A stretch of 44,975 bases of DNA. Source: Phycisphaerales bacterium (GTDB taxonomy: Bacteria > Planctomycetota > Phycisphaerae > Phycisphaerales > SM1A02). This document shows, piece after piece, positions 1-7,746 of the stretch (position 1 is the first letter of the stretch; each line of letters opens with the position of its first letter). The notes beneath the pieces are model-generated. The model was not told the origin of the DNA and did not search any database. It saw only the letters and a program-made list of their open reading frames with translations. The translations under genes and the position numbers were made by a program. The stretch spans positions 1 to 44,975 of the forward strand of contig JAKVBQ010000009.1 in NCBI GenBank assembly GCA_022447205.1, given 5' to 3'.

Positions 1-630
1 GCCGTCTTCCTCTATCTCTCGTCCGCGGTCATCGAGGCGTGCCTCTTCGAATCCAACCTGGCGCTGTCGAGCGGTGGTGCGATCCAGATGAACTACTCCG
101 CTCCGGTCGTCCGGGACTGCATGTTCCGGACCAACGGTTCCGAGGACTGGGCGGGTGCCGTCCAGGTCCTCGCGGGTTCACCGAGCTTCGAGGGTTCGGT
201 GTTCTCCGGCAACACCGCCGTCTCCGAAGGCGGGGCGATGGTCCTCACGCTGGATTCCGCGCTCGGTGGTGACGTCCCGATCGCCGACAGCACGTTCATC
301 GCCAATGAAGCCGGGATCGACGCCGGAGGCGTGCTGGTGATCGGCACGCTGCACGACCTCAGGCTGATCGACACCGCCATGTGCGAGAACCTCCCGAATG
401 ATCTCGTCGGTCCCTGGGTCGACGAGGGCGGCAATGCCTCGTGTCTCTGCAACGTCGACCTTGACGGCAACGGCATGGTCGACGGGCCCGATCTCTCGAT
501 CCTCCTCGGGGCGTGGGGACCTTGTGACGATGCCCAATTCGGGTGCCCGGAAGACCTCACCTGGGACGGTGTCGTCGACGGCGCGGACCTTGCCTTCATG
601 TTGTCGAGGTGGGGGCTCTGCGAGGAGTGA
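1..630 (+). CDS. Secreted beta-helix repeat protein with C-terminal dockerin-like domain (5' partial)
   Basis: The reading frame is open from base 1, so the start lies outside the window. The visible 209 residues begin with imperfect repeats of the 'CLFESN.A..SGGAI' / 'CMFRTNGS' / 'SVFSGNTAVSEGGAM' kind, which are rungs of a right-handed parallel beta-helix as in polymorphic outer-membrane and pectate-lyase-like proteins. The last 60 residues hold two EF-hand-like units ('DLDGNGMVDGPDLSILLGAWG' split over a D/N/D loop, and 'DGVVDGADLAFMLSRWG') with flanking cysteines. Planctomycetes commonly carry this dockerin-like end on exported proteins. An extracellular or cell-surface role is likely; the ligand is unknown. 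The gene converges on the BshC-like gene with 23 bases between stops. Confidence 0.8.
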   Translation, partial: AVFLYLSSAVIEACLFESNLALSSGGAIQMNYSAPVVRDCMFRTNGSEDWAGAVQVLAGSPSFEGSVFSGNTAVSEGGAMVLTLDSALGGDVPIADSTFIANEAGIDAGGVLVIGTLHDLRLIDTAMCENLPNDLVGPWVDEGGNASCLCNVDLDGNGMVDGPDLSILLGAWGPCDDAQFGCPEDLTWDGVVDGADLAFMLSRWGLCEE

Positions 631-653
631 GGTGGTTACACCTCGCTCGTCGT

Positions 654-1862
654 TCAGGCAGCGTCATCGAAGCCGTTCGTCAGCGCCTCCCGCAGTGCCT
701 CGATGTCGTGGAGCGGCCATGCCCAGCTCCGTTCCTCGCCGACGAGCCTGCCGGCAAGCGCTTCGCGTCCCGCCTCGACTCCCGCCTTCATCTCCAGGAG
801 TCGTGAGCCGATGAGATCCTGCTGCCGGGCTCGTTCCGACTGCAGGTCGAGGTACCGGGTCCGACGTTCATCCGAACCCCGGGGCGCGTTCCTGATCGCT
901 TCGACCAGCACCTGCTTGTGTCCGGTTTCCGGCCAGGGGTCGTGCTCGAGCGCACGCACCTGTTCCGGGGTCGGGAGGTCCTGTTCCGCCGGGGCGAATG
1001 CCTCGAGTGGGAGCAGCACCGTGGCCGTCGTCATCACGATCGGCGGAAGCTCGATGCCGAGGAAGCGAGCGGCCCACTGGTTCGTGACTGCCTCGTATCG
1101 ACCACCTCCGGTGCCATGCACCATCGTCTCGAACCCGCTCGAACGAACGATCGCGGTCATGAGGAATGCCCGAGGCAGGATGGGCTCCTGTTCCGCCAGT
1201 GCCCTGCGCAGCTCTCCGAGGGTGCCTTTCCTGCGCAGTCCCGTGTCCCCGTCGACCGACCAGGTCGGGACTTCGATCGCGTTCGGATCCTCCTGGTCGA
1301 TGTGAAGCGGGCGGGCGGATCGTGGAACCGCTCGAATCGCCTCGTTCCAGCATTCCGCACAGCCGATCGGGTCCTCCGCGATCCGCTCCAGGATCGCGCG
1401 ACCGTGTTCGGTCTCGGACAGGCGGCTGGCATGGAGCATCCTGCACGGTGTGTCGACGAGTCGGCGGAGGAGCGCCTCGTTCGCTTCGGCGAACCGTTCC
1501 GACACCGTCGCGCCTCCGGCATCCTCGAGTGCTTCATGCATCGAATCGAGCCCCTCCTGAATCGATGGCGGGAGCTTCCTCGAGACGCGTGGCGGAGGGG
1601 CGATCCGATCCACCGACCTCATGCATGTCGGCACGCCCGGTCGAGGTGCGACGGCGTGCCAGGTGCGCCGGATCAATCGATCGTGTTCATCGAGATCGGG
1701 AAACTGGATCAGGCCGGGTTCATTGACATCCTGGTCGGCGACCAGCCAGGCGCATCCCGAAGCCCCGTCCTGCACGCGGGCGTCGATCAGCAGTCGCTTG
1801 GCAAGTATCCCCGGGTGGTAGAACGAGGGCTGGTGTCCGCTGAGGATGGTGCCGTCGGACAC
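654..1862 (-). CDS. BshC-like protein (bacillithiol synthase-related), function unproven
   Basis: A 402-residue soluble protein with no signal peptide or membrane segment. Three stretches line up by eye with BshC, the enzyme that adds cysteine to glucosaminyl-malate in bacillithiol synthesis: the N-terminal 'SGHQPSFYHPGILAK' (BshC 'GGQQ.GL..GPLY..HK'), 'WLVADQDVNEPGLIQF' (BshC 'FWVAGEDHDLDEIN'), and a central 'LPRAFLMTAIV' to 'FLGIELPPIVMTTATVLL' region (BshC 'RPL.Q...LP..A.I.GPGE..YW', then 'PPV.PR...T.L'). The C-terminal third, rich in Arg and Glu, looks like the coiled coil typical of BshC. Identity is low, so it may be a paralogue with another substrate. It sits just after the glycosyltransferase gene on the same strand (4-base gap), so the two are probably co-transcribed. 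That GT2 enzyme is not BshA, which is a GT4 type. Confidence 0.55.
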   Translation of the reverse strand: MSDGTILSGHQPSFYHPGILAKRLLIDARVQDGASGCAWLVADQDVNEPGLIQFPDLDEHDRLIRRTWHAVAPRPGVPTCMRSVDRIAPPPRVSRKLPPSIQEGLDSMHEALEDAGGATVSERFAEANEALLRRLVDTPCRMLHASRLSETEHGRAILERIAEDPIGCAECWNEAIRAVPRSARPLHIDQEDPNAIEVPTWSVDGDTGLRRKGTLGELRRALAEQEPILPRAFLMTAIVRSSGFETMVHGTGGGRYEAVTNQWAARFLGIELPPIVMTTATVLLPLEAFAPAEQDLPTPEQVRALEHDPWPETGHKQVLVEAIRNAPRGSDERRTRYLDLQSERARQQDLIGSRLLEMKAGVEAGREALAGRLVGEERSWAWPLHDIEALREALTNGFDDAA

Positions 1863-1866
1863 CGGG

Positions 1867-2604
1867 TCACTCCCTGCTCTGGAGACTCAGCTTCTCCGCG
1901 CATCGGCTGAGCTCGAGATGCATCACGGACAGGTAGGACTCCAGTCGGTTGCTCGAGTCATCGAGGGGGCCGCCGAAGCTCCTGGTCGGGTCGTTGTAGA
2001 TCAGGCGGACCGGGATCTCCTTGATTCGAAGACCGGCTGCGACGGCCTGGACCCAGAACTGCATCGGGAACTCGTAGCCGTTGACATCGAACCGGAGGTC
2101 GCGACAGGCCTCGATCCGATAGGCCTTGAAGCCACAGAAGGCGTCGGTCACGCGAAGGTCGAGGCGTTCCTCGAGTTCCCTCGAGATTCGTCGGTTGATC
2201 TCGCGACGATCCACCGGGGGGTCGTCGTCGCCGTCGTGGGATCGGAGGTAGCGGCTGCCCGAGATCACGTCGGCATCATCCGCTTCGATCGCCTCGATGA
2301 AGTCCGGGATCGCCTCCGGTTCGTGCTGCTCGTCGCAGTCCATGGTGATCAGCCACTCATATCCGTCGAAGTCCGCCCACCGAAGCATGTCTCGTATGGA
2401 GCGTCCGTATCCACGGTTCTCCGCGTGCCGGATCACTTCCACGTTCTGCTGGGCCAGGAGCTTCGGGGTGTCGTCGGTCGACCCGTCGTCGATGACCAGG
2501 ATGTCCCTGGCGCAGGTGGCGACCTCGCCGATGACGGACTCGATGTGACGAGCCTCGTTGTAGACGGGGATGGCGAGCAGGATTCCACTTCGATCGATCG
2601 GCAC
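1867..2604 (-). CDS. Family 2 glycosyltransferase, DPM1-like
   Basis: A 245-residue GT-A fold glycosyltransferase. Visible motifs are 'LLAIPVYNEARHIESVI' at the N-terminus, 'ILVIDDGSTDDT' (nucleotide-sugar binding), the 'MDCDEQHEPEAI' metal-binding stretch with the D-x-D, 'VISGSRYL', and the acceptor-side 'NDPTRSFGGPLDD' which resembles the 'R..G.SK' region of dolichol/polyprenyl-phosphate mannosyltransferases. There is no C-terminal membrane pair, so this is the short soluble type. The family transfers a sugar from a nucleotide sugar, often to a lipid phosphate; the actual sugar and acceptor cannot be read here. It lies between the secreted 520-residue protein (15-base gap) and the BshC-like gene (4-base gap), suggesting a three-gene minus-strand operon. 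Confidence 0.85.
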   Translation of the reverse strand: MPIDRSGILLAIPVYNEARHIESVIGEVATCARDILVIDDGSTDDTPKLLAQQNVEVIRHAENRGYGRSIRDMLRWADFDGYEWLITMDCDEQHEPEAIPDFIEAIEADDADVISGSRYLRSHDGDDDPPVDRREINRRISRELEERLDLRVTDAFCGFKAYRIEACRDLRFDVNGYEFPMQFWVQAVAAGLRIKEIPVRLIYNDPTRSFGGPLDDSSNRLESYLSVMHLELSRCAEKLSLQSRE

Positions 2605-2619
2605 GGTCGGTTCCTTGGT

Positions 2620-4182
2620 TCAACGGACGGGAAGTTGCTTCCGAGTGTAAAGCTCGATGAGGGTCTCGGGGTCGGTCGATTCCAGGATCAGCTCACCTCC
2701 ATCGTCGAGGGGGCTTCTTCTCATCAGTCTCGCCCCCGTCTCGCTGAAACCCTGGGTGAACGCCCCGGAGCCTCCGATGGAGGTGAGCTCGAACGAGCCG
2801 TCCGCTGCCACCGTGCATCGATCGCTTCGCTTGCGGATCCCGGCCCCGTTCAGGGACTGCCTGTCCAGGGCGTACCAGTCCAGGTCGAAGTCGCCCGTTC
2901 CGGATGCCGCCAGGAGGTGCCCGAGTACATAGAGTTCGGCCTGGGTGATGAAGGGCGTGTCATCCGCCGGGGCATCCAGCTGCACGTTCAGACCGTTCGA
3001 ATCCACCACGGTGATCGTCGAGCGGGGCTGTGGTCGGGTCCTGATCCCCGTTTCCGCGCTGGGAGAGCCGACTTCGGTCTCGGTGCGCCGCGCTCCGGCG
3101 CTCAGGATCCGTCTCGGCGTCCTGATGATCGACCAGCGACTCTCCGCGCGATCCAGGGAAATCCAGTGACTGCCGACCACGTCCACGGTCAGCTTCTGCG
3201 AGGGGAAGAACTCGACGATCTCGCTCTTGATGGTGACCAGGAGGCCTTGCTCCATCGAGACATCCTCACCGGCCGTGGTGCCCGGCACTTCCGCACAGCT
3301 GGCCAGTCGGGTGGTGACCTGCTGCCAGCCCACTTCCTTGACGGTGCCGTCCGGCGAGGTGGCGTAGAGCCGGTAGAAGTCATTGACGTCCTTCTCGGCC
3401 ACCGCACGGAGGAGTTCCGGGGTGAAGGCCGAGACCACGACGGAGCCGTTCTCGATGCGGGTTGATTCACGCTCCGTCTTGTCCGTCCCCGAGAGGATGC
3501 GGAGGGAGTCGAAGAGGGTTTCAAGGCTCGCCTTGCTGCGCTCCTCGAACGTGTCGCCCAGGGCGAAGAGGGTGCCGTAGAGGAACGTGGTCGGGTCGAT
3601 CTGGATCACGAGGAGTCCGCTGATCCCGGTGGTGGTCTCGTCGAGCTCGACGTCCAGGTAGACCAGTTCCGCCGGGTAGCGCTGTGCCTCCGTACCACCC
3701 ATGAGCCTCACCCCGAGCGCACGGCGCTCACGCACCGTCGAGAGGGGGGTCCCAGCCGGGGCGGTTTCTGGATCCGGAAGGGAGGCCAGGAAGCTGTCGA
3801 TCCTGCTTCCTGCGGTTTCCCCCATCTCCTGGACGCCCAGGCGCTGGAAGGTGATCGTCCAGCCCGGAGGGGTTGATTCGTCCACGAGGTGCAGGACATC
3901 AACGCCTCGATCATTGCGTTGCTCATTGGCGATGCAGTTCGGGGGCGCGGTATACGCCAGTCCCAGTTTTCCAACAAAGGTTTCTGGGGCCTCAGAAGCG
4001 GTCTTTGTGTCATCATCCTGTATTGAGCGATGTATTACCGGACTCAGAGTGCCGCCCAGCTCGTTCGCTGACGGCGCCGCCGTGGTGGATGCCTGCATCA
4101 GGCAAGCCAGGAGGGTGCCGGTGATCATGCCCCTCGTGGGGCGTGAGGCGTGATTTTGGGTGGTTTGGGCTGCTGTCTTCAT
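2620..4182 (-). CDS. Secreted protein of unknown function
   Basis: A 520-residue protein. The N-terminus has basic residues and then a hydrophobic stretch 'MITGTLLACLMQ' ending in 'ASTTAAPSA', a plausible Sec signal peptide, although the first ATG lies about 18 residues before the hydrophobic core. The mature part shows alternating beta-rich segments and no motif I recognise: residues about 50-200 contain 'GLAYTAPPNCIA', 'PGWTITFQRLG' and 'ALGDTFEERSKASLETLFDSLRI', reminiscent of lipoproteins that describe peak or load values, and the C-terminal part has 'AELYVLGHLLAASGTGDFDLDWYALD', which could be a small repeat of the same fold. It is first in the minus-strand group with the glycosyltransferase and BshC-like genes and diverges from the S10 operon. 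Export is likely; the role is unknown. Confidence 0.7.
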   Translation of the reverse strand: MKTAAQTTQNHASRPTRGMITGTLLACLMQASTTAAPSANELGGTLSPVIHRSIQDDDTKTASEAPETFVGKLGLAYTAPPNCIANEQRNDRGVDVLHLVDESTPPGWTITFQRLGVQEMGETAGSRIDSFLASLPDPETAPAGTPLSTVRERRALGVRLMGGTEAQRYPAELVYLDVELDETTTGISGLLVIQIDPTTFLYGTLFALGDTFEERSKASLETLFDSLRILSGTDKTERESTRIENGSVVVSAFTPELLRAVAEKDVNDFYRLYATSPDGTVKEVGWQQVTTRLASCAEVPGTTAGEDVSMEQGLLVTIKSEIVEFFPSQKLTVDVVGSHWISLDRAESRWSIIRTPRRILSAGARRTETEVGSPSAETGIRTRPQPRSTITVVDSNGLNVQLDAPADDTPFITQAELYVLGHLLAASGTGDFDLDWYALDRQSLNGAGIRKRSDRCTVAADGSFELTSIGGSGAFTQGFSETGARLMRRSPLDDGGELILESTDPETLIELYTRKQLPVR

Positions 4183-4265
4183 GGGGTTCGGAGCATCCTA
4201 GCTTCACCAGCGGAAGTGGGTGGAATCGGCTTGCGGTCCCAGCCCGGCTCGGGACTTGCATGATG

Positions 4266-4293
4266 TTGACACCCATCGCGTAATCCGTATCAT
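4266..4293 (+). promoter_or_regulatory. sigma70-type promoter of the S10-spc-alpha cluster
   Basis: A consensus -35 box TTGACA at 4266-4271 is followed after 16 bases by TATCAT at 4288-4293, five of six matches to TATAAT. It points at rpsJ and would give an untranslated leader of about 290 bases. It is the best promoter match I found in the window, and a strong promoter is expected for a ribosomal protein operon. Confidence 0.7.
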
Positions 4294-4299
4294 CGCCCA

Positions 4300-4590
4300 T
4301 TCGCGCCTGTCCACGGACAGGTGCCTGTTCTCTTGGTTTCGACGCTGGTACGTGCACTCGGGTTGGACGTTTCGTTCATCCTCCCCCCATGCAAGGCAAC
4401 CATCGCGAACGATTCGCCCCGCACGTCGGGTGCAGGCGACTCGAACAGCGATCTGCCCACTGGGTGCACCACCCCGAGACACCATGAAGACAGATCCGAT
4501 GCACCGCATGGTGTGGTGCATCGAACTTCGTTGAACGCTGTCTGGCTGCTTGCGCAGTCCGGCAACAAGAACAGATCGGGACGTCACTCG
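4300..4590 (+). promoter_or_regulatory. Long leader of rpsJ with stem-loops
   Basis: The roughly 290 bases between the promoter and rpsJ contain no convincing gene. An open frame runs through the second half in phase with rpsJ, but its first 90 codons look like no S10 extension. Two hairpins are visible. CCTGTC (4306-4311) pairs with GACAGG (4316-4321). A stronger one pairs CGATGCACC (4497-4505) with GGTGCATCG (4515-4523), nine perfect base pairs with a nine-base loop. In many bacteria the S10 leader is where L4 represses its own operon, so this leader is a candidate for autoregulation, but the structure does not obviously copy the E. coli one. Confidence 0.45.
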
Positions 4591-4899
4591 ATGGACGGCG
4601 GCAAGATTCGAATCAGGATGGAAGCCTACGATCACCAGGCGCTTGATGCGTCGGCACGTGAGATTGCCGATCACGCCAAGCGAACCGGAGCGATCGTCGC
4701 TGGTCCCATTCCTCTGCCGACCCGGCGTGAGGTCTACACCGTCAACCGTTCGCCGTTCATCGACAAGAAGTCGCGTGAGCAGTTCGAGATTCGCACGCAC
4801 AAGCGGATCATCGACATCACCGAGCCGAACCCCCGCACCGTCGAGGCCCTGAACAGGTTGGTGGTGCCCGCCGGCGTCTTCGTCAAGATCAAGGCGTAA
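4591..4899 (+). CDS. rpsJ: 30S ribosomal protein S10
   Basis: 102 residues, the normal length. '[21 protein letters not shown]' (read in two parts: [11 protein letters not shown], then QALDASA), '[25 protein letters not shown]' and 'THKRIIDI' are the conserved S10 stretches. S10 binds 16S rRNA in the 30S head and, as NusE, joins the NusB antitermination complex. The start is the ATG before DGGKIRIR; the frame is open further upstream but that part is not S10-like. It is the first gene of the cluster, and a terminator-like hairpin follows its stop codon. Confidence 0.97.
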   Translation: MDGGKIRIRMEAYDHQALDASAREIADHAKRTGAIVAGPIPLPTRREVYTVNRSPFIDKKSREQFEIRTHKRIIDITEPNPRTVEALNRLVVPAGVFVKIKA

Positions 4900-4917
4900 T
4901 CGCGCAATGACATATCG

Positions 4918-4946
4918 CGGTCGTCCCTCGTGGGACGGCCGTTTTC
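4918..4946 (+). terminator. Terminator-like hairpin between rpsJ and rplC
   Basis: CGGTCGTCCC (4918-4927) pairs with GGGACGGCCG (4932-4941) through ten pairs, one of them G-T, around a four-base TCGT loop, and is followed at once by TTTTC. This has the form of an intrinsic terminator although the operon clearly continues into rplC. It may act as a partial terminator or attenuator that makes more rpsJ than downstream message. Confidence 0.6.
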
Positions 4947-5017
4947 AATGAATGCCCCCGCCACGTCATGACGACCTCTGGCGAATCCCCCCCAGCAGGA
5001 CTCGAAAGGAACCAACC

Positions 5018-5707
5018 GTGCCTCCCGCGATCATCGGCAGAAAAGTCGGAATGACCCGGTACTTCACCGAGGATGGAAAGAACATCCCCGTGACCGTCAT
5101 CCAGGCCGGTCCATGCGTCGTCACCCAGGTGAAGACCACCGAGACCGACGGTTACTCCGCGGTCCAGATCGGTTTCGACGACGTGAAGCCCCGTCGGTCG
5201 ACGATGCCCGTCATCGGTCACGATGCCAAGGCAGGCGTCGCGCCGAAGCGAGTCCACCGTGAGATCCGCTGTGCGGACGACGCGGAAGCGACCGGCTACG
5301 AGCCCGGCCAGGAAGTCACCGTCGACTCCATGTCGGACTGCCTGTTCGTCGATGTCACGGGCCAGAGCAAGGGCAAGGGATTCCAGGGCGTCATGAAACG
5401 ACACAACTTCCGCGGCCTCGAGGCGAGCCACGGCGTGCAGCGAAAGCATCGCTCCGCCGGTTCCATCGGTGGCGGCGGCATCAACCTCGGTACCGGACCG
5501 AAGGTGAAGAAGGGCAAGAAGATGGCGGGCCACATGGGCGACGAGCAGGTCACTGTTCGCTCCCTGAAGGTGGTCTCCATCGACGCGGAGCGCAACCTGC
5601 TCCTCGTCAAGGGTCCGGTCCCCGGGCCCAACACCGGCGTTCTTTTCATCAAGACACCAACGAGGCTCTACAAGCCGAAGGCCAACGCCCAGGCCGGGAA
5701 GTCCTGA
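5018..5707 (+). CDS. rplC: 50S ribosomal protein L3
   Basis: 229 residues from a GTG start with the ribosome-binding sequence AAAGGA seven bases upstream; an in-frame ATG 66 bases earlier would add residues unlike L3. Conserved stretches include 'IIGRKVGMTRYF', 'VTVIQAGPCVVTQVKT', 'GQSKGKGFQGVMKRHNF', 'SHGVQRKHRSAGSIG' and 'KMAGHMGD'. L3 is an early-assembly protein whose loop reaches the peptidyl transferase centre. The gene is flanked by unusually long gaps of 118 and 180 bases, both with stem-loops, unlike the tight packing of the next genes. Confidence 0.96.
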   Translation: MPPAIIGRKVGMTRYFTEDGKNIPVTVIQAGPCVVTQVKTTETDGYSAVQIGFDDVKPRRSTMPVIGHDAKAGVAPKRVHREIRCADDAEATGYEPGQEVTVDSMSDCLFVDVTGQSKGKGFQGVMKRHNFRGLEASHGVQRKHRSAGSIGGGGINLGTGPKVKKGKKMAGHMGDEQVTVRSLKVVSIDAERNLLLVKGPVPGPNTGVLFIKTPTRLYKPKANAQAGKS

Positions 5708-5854
5708 CCTGGGGGTCGGGAAGGCCGTCCCGGAACGAGCGCCCTCGGGTGCCGATCCGCCGGAACCACCCGATCGCGACAATTTCTGACGACCTGAGTT
5801 CAACCCTGCCCGGTGCCATCAAGCAACAGGCGCCGCGGAGGGAACAGCGAGATG

Positions 5855-5871
5855 CGGGCAAGACCTGCCCG
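5855..5871 (+). promoter_or_regulatory. Stem-loop just upstream of the rplD ribosome-binding site
   Basis: CGGGCA (5855-5860) pairs with TGCCCG (5866-5871) around AGACC, directly ahead of the AAGGTGA that serves rplD. It closes a 180-base gap without a gene. Its place before the gene for L4, the usual S10-operon repressor, makes a translational control element possible, but a six-pair stem can arise by chance. Confidence 0.3.
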
Positions 5872-5887
5872 GCAAGGTGACGAGACG

Positions 5888-6562
5888 ATGCTAGAAATAC
5901 CCGTCTACAACAGAAACGGCGACAAAGTCGACTCGATGCAGATCGACGAGGCTTCGCTTGGCGGACCGGACATCCGGAGTGCTCTGCTCAAGCAGGCTTA
6001 TGTCGTGGTCCACGGCAACCAGCGACAGGCGAGTGCGCGTACCCGCAGCCGCGGCATGGTCAAGGGTTCGACCCGCAAGATCTACCGCCAGAAGGGCACG
6101 GGCAACGCCCGCATGGGTGCGAACCGCACCGTGATCCGCAAGGGTGGCGGCGTGGCGTTCGCGAAGACCCGTGACTCGTTCCGGCGCAAGCTGAGCAAGA
6201 AGATGCGTCAGCTGGCGAATCGCAACGCGCTGCTCGCGAAGATGAAGGATTTCGACGGCAACCTCCTCGAGGAGATCAAGGTCGTCGATTCCATGGACTT
6301 CGCAGCGCCCAGGACCAGCGAGATGGCGTCGATGCTCGGTGCGCTCGGCGTGGACAGGACCTGCCTGGTCGCGCTCCAGCCCAGCAACCGGACGGCAGCC
6401 CTGTCGGCGCGCAACATCGCCAACGTCGACACCATCCGGGTCGATCAGCTGAATGTCTTCGACCTGCTGAACCACAGGTATCTGGTCATCGGCCGTGACG
6501 CTCTCGAATCATTCCTCGATGGCTCGTGTTTCCCCGAGCGTGAGAAGAAGGAGGTCGCCTGA
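5888..6562 (+). CDS. rplD: 50S ribosomal protein L4
   Basis: 224 residues. I chose the ATG of 'MLEIPVYNRNGDKV', preceded by AAGGTGA, because this is where L4 homology begins; the frame extends 25 codons further up without L4 character. Core motifs: 'ALLKQAYVVVHGNQRQ', 'SARTRSRGMVKGSTRKIYRQ', 'KGTGNARMGANRT', 'RNALLAKMKDF' and the C-terminal 'NVFDLLNHRYLVI'. L4 lines the exit tunnel and in enterobacteria represses the S10 operon. The stop overlaps the rplW start (TGATG), implying coupled translation. Confidence 0.96.
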   Translation: MLEIPVYNRNGDKVDSMQIDEASLGGPDIRSALLKQAYVVVHGNQRQASARTRSRGMVKGSTRKIYRQKGTGNARMGANRTVIRKGGGVAFAKTRDSFRRKLSKKMRQLANRNALLAKMKDFDGNLLEEIKVVDSMDFAAPRTSEMASMLGALGVDRTCLVALQPSNRTAALSARNIANVDTIRVDQLNVFDLLNHRYLVIGRDALESFLDGSCFPEREKKEVA

Positions 6563-6840
6563 TGAACGCGACCACGATCATCCGCAAGCCGATCGTCACC
6601 GAGAAGGCGACGATCGACTCCAACGAATTCAACCGCTTCACCTTCGAAGTCGACCGGCGCGCCACCAAGGCGCAGGTCAAGCGCGCAGTTGAAGAGCTCT
6701 ACAACGTCCGCGTCGTCTCGGTGGCGACCCAGCGTCGCAAGGGAGAGACCCGCCGCATGAAGCACGGCTGGACCACTTCCGGGACGATCAAGCGTGCGAT
6801 TGTCAAGATTCACCCCGAGGACTCGATCCAGCTCTTCTGA
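6562..6840 (+). CDS. rplW: 50S ribosomal protein L23
   Basis: 92 residues with the usual 'IIRKPIVTEKATI' start, 'YTFEVDRRATK' type strand (here FTFEVDRRATKAQVKRAVEEL) and 'VRVVSVATQRRKGE.RR' loop. L23 sits at the tunnel exit and docks trigger factor, SRP and the Sec translocon. The A of its ATG is the last base of the rplD stop codon. GGAGG in the end of rplD serves as ribosome-binding site. Confidence 0.96.
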   Translation: MNATTIIRKPIVTEKATIDSNEFNRFTFEVDRRATKAQVKRAVEELYNVRVVSVATQRRKGETRRMKHGWTTSGTIKRAIVKIHPEDSIQLF

Positions 6841-6879
6841 TCATCCTGATCAGGAAGACTGGCACGAACGGAACATCCG

Positions 6880-7734
6880 ATGGCCATTCGAATCTACAAA
6901 CCAACGACTCCCGGACGACGCAATGCGTCGGTGAACCTCCATGTCGAGGTGACCAAGAAGACTCCGGAGAAGTCACTGCTGGCGCCGCTCTCCAAGACCG
7001 GTGGTCGCAACAACCAGGGCAAGAAGACCGTTCGAGGTCGTGGTGGTGGTCACAAGCGTCGTTACCGACGCATCGACTTCCGTCGCACCAAGGACGACAT
7101 GCCGGCGACCGTCATCGGGGTCGAATACGACCCCAACAGGTCCTGCCACATCGCACTGCTCAGGTACGAGGATGGCACGCTGCGCTACGTCCTGGCCCCG
7201 AAGAACGTCACCGATGGCGAGGTTCTGCTGAGTTCGGCCGACATGATCGATCCGAAGCCCGGCAACTGCATGCCGATCCGTCACATCCCCACCGGCCTGA
7301 TGCTCCACTGCATCGAGCTCGAGCCGGGGCGTGGGGGCAAGCTCTGCCGCAGCGCGGGCATCGGCGGTCGTCTCACCAACAAGGAAGGGCGCTGGGCCAC
7401 CATCGTCATGCCTTCCGGCGAGATTCGACAGGTCTCGATGGATTGCCGGGCCACGGTCGGCGTCCTGGGCAATTCGGATCACGGCAACGTCAAGCTGGGC
7501 AAGGCCGGTCGCGCTCGATGGCTCGGTCGCAAGCAGACCACTCGTGGTGTCGCGATGAGTCACCACTGTCACCCGCACGGTGGTGGTGACGGCAAGTCCA
7601 AGGGTGGCCGCGAGCCGTCCAACCGGGCAGGCACCGGAGCGAAGGGCGGACGCACCCGCGCCCGTGGCAAGAGCAGTGATGCACGGATCATCAGGCGTCG
7701 CAAGTCGGTCCGTTACGGTCAGCTGAAAGTCTAA
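6880..7734 (+). CDS. rplB: 50S ribosomal protein L2 with a divergent PTC-side loop
   Basis: 284 residues, slightly longer than the usual 270-280. 'GRNNQGKKTVRGRGGGHKRRYR', read as GRNNQGK and GRGGGHKRRYR, 'YDPNRSCHIALLRYEDG', 'GNCMPIRHIPTG', 'HCIELEPGRGGKLCRSAG' and 'VRWLGRKQTTRGVAM'-type motifs identify it. L2 joins the subunits and its C-terminal loop is needed for peptidyl transferase activity. That loop (residues 226-238) reads MSHHCHPHGGGDG, where most bacteria have MNPVDHPHGGGEG. The essential HPHGGG is kept but the four residues before it differ, including a cysteine. The C-terminal segment 'NRAGTGAKGGRTRARGKSSDARIIRR' also departs from the common one. Confidence 0.96.
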   Translation: MAIRIYKPTTPGRRNASVNLHVEVTKKTPEKSLLAPLSKTGGRNNQGKKTVRGRGGGHKRRYRRIDFRRTKDDMPATVIGVEYDPNRSCHIALLRYEDGTLRYVLAPKNVTDGEVLLSSADMIDPKPGNCMPIRHIPTGLMLHCIELEPGRGGKLCRSAGIGGRLTNKEGRWATIVMPSGEIRQVSMDCRATVGVLGNSDHGNVKLGKAGRARWLGRKQTTRGVAMSHHCHPHGGGDGKSKGGREPSNRAGTGAKGGRTRARGKSSDARIIRRRKSVRYGQLKV

Positions 7735-7746
7735 GGAACGAAGATC

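Noticed and set aside
1846-3465. A 539-codon open frame on the plus strand
   Set aside because: Crosses the glycosyltransferase and the secreted-protein genes antisense; its protein shows only the Val/Asp/Gly-rich composition typical of shadows.
4321-4590. Ninety extra codons in front of rpsJ
   Set aside because: S10 proteins never have such an extension, and the composition and the stem-loop at 4497-4523 fit a leader.
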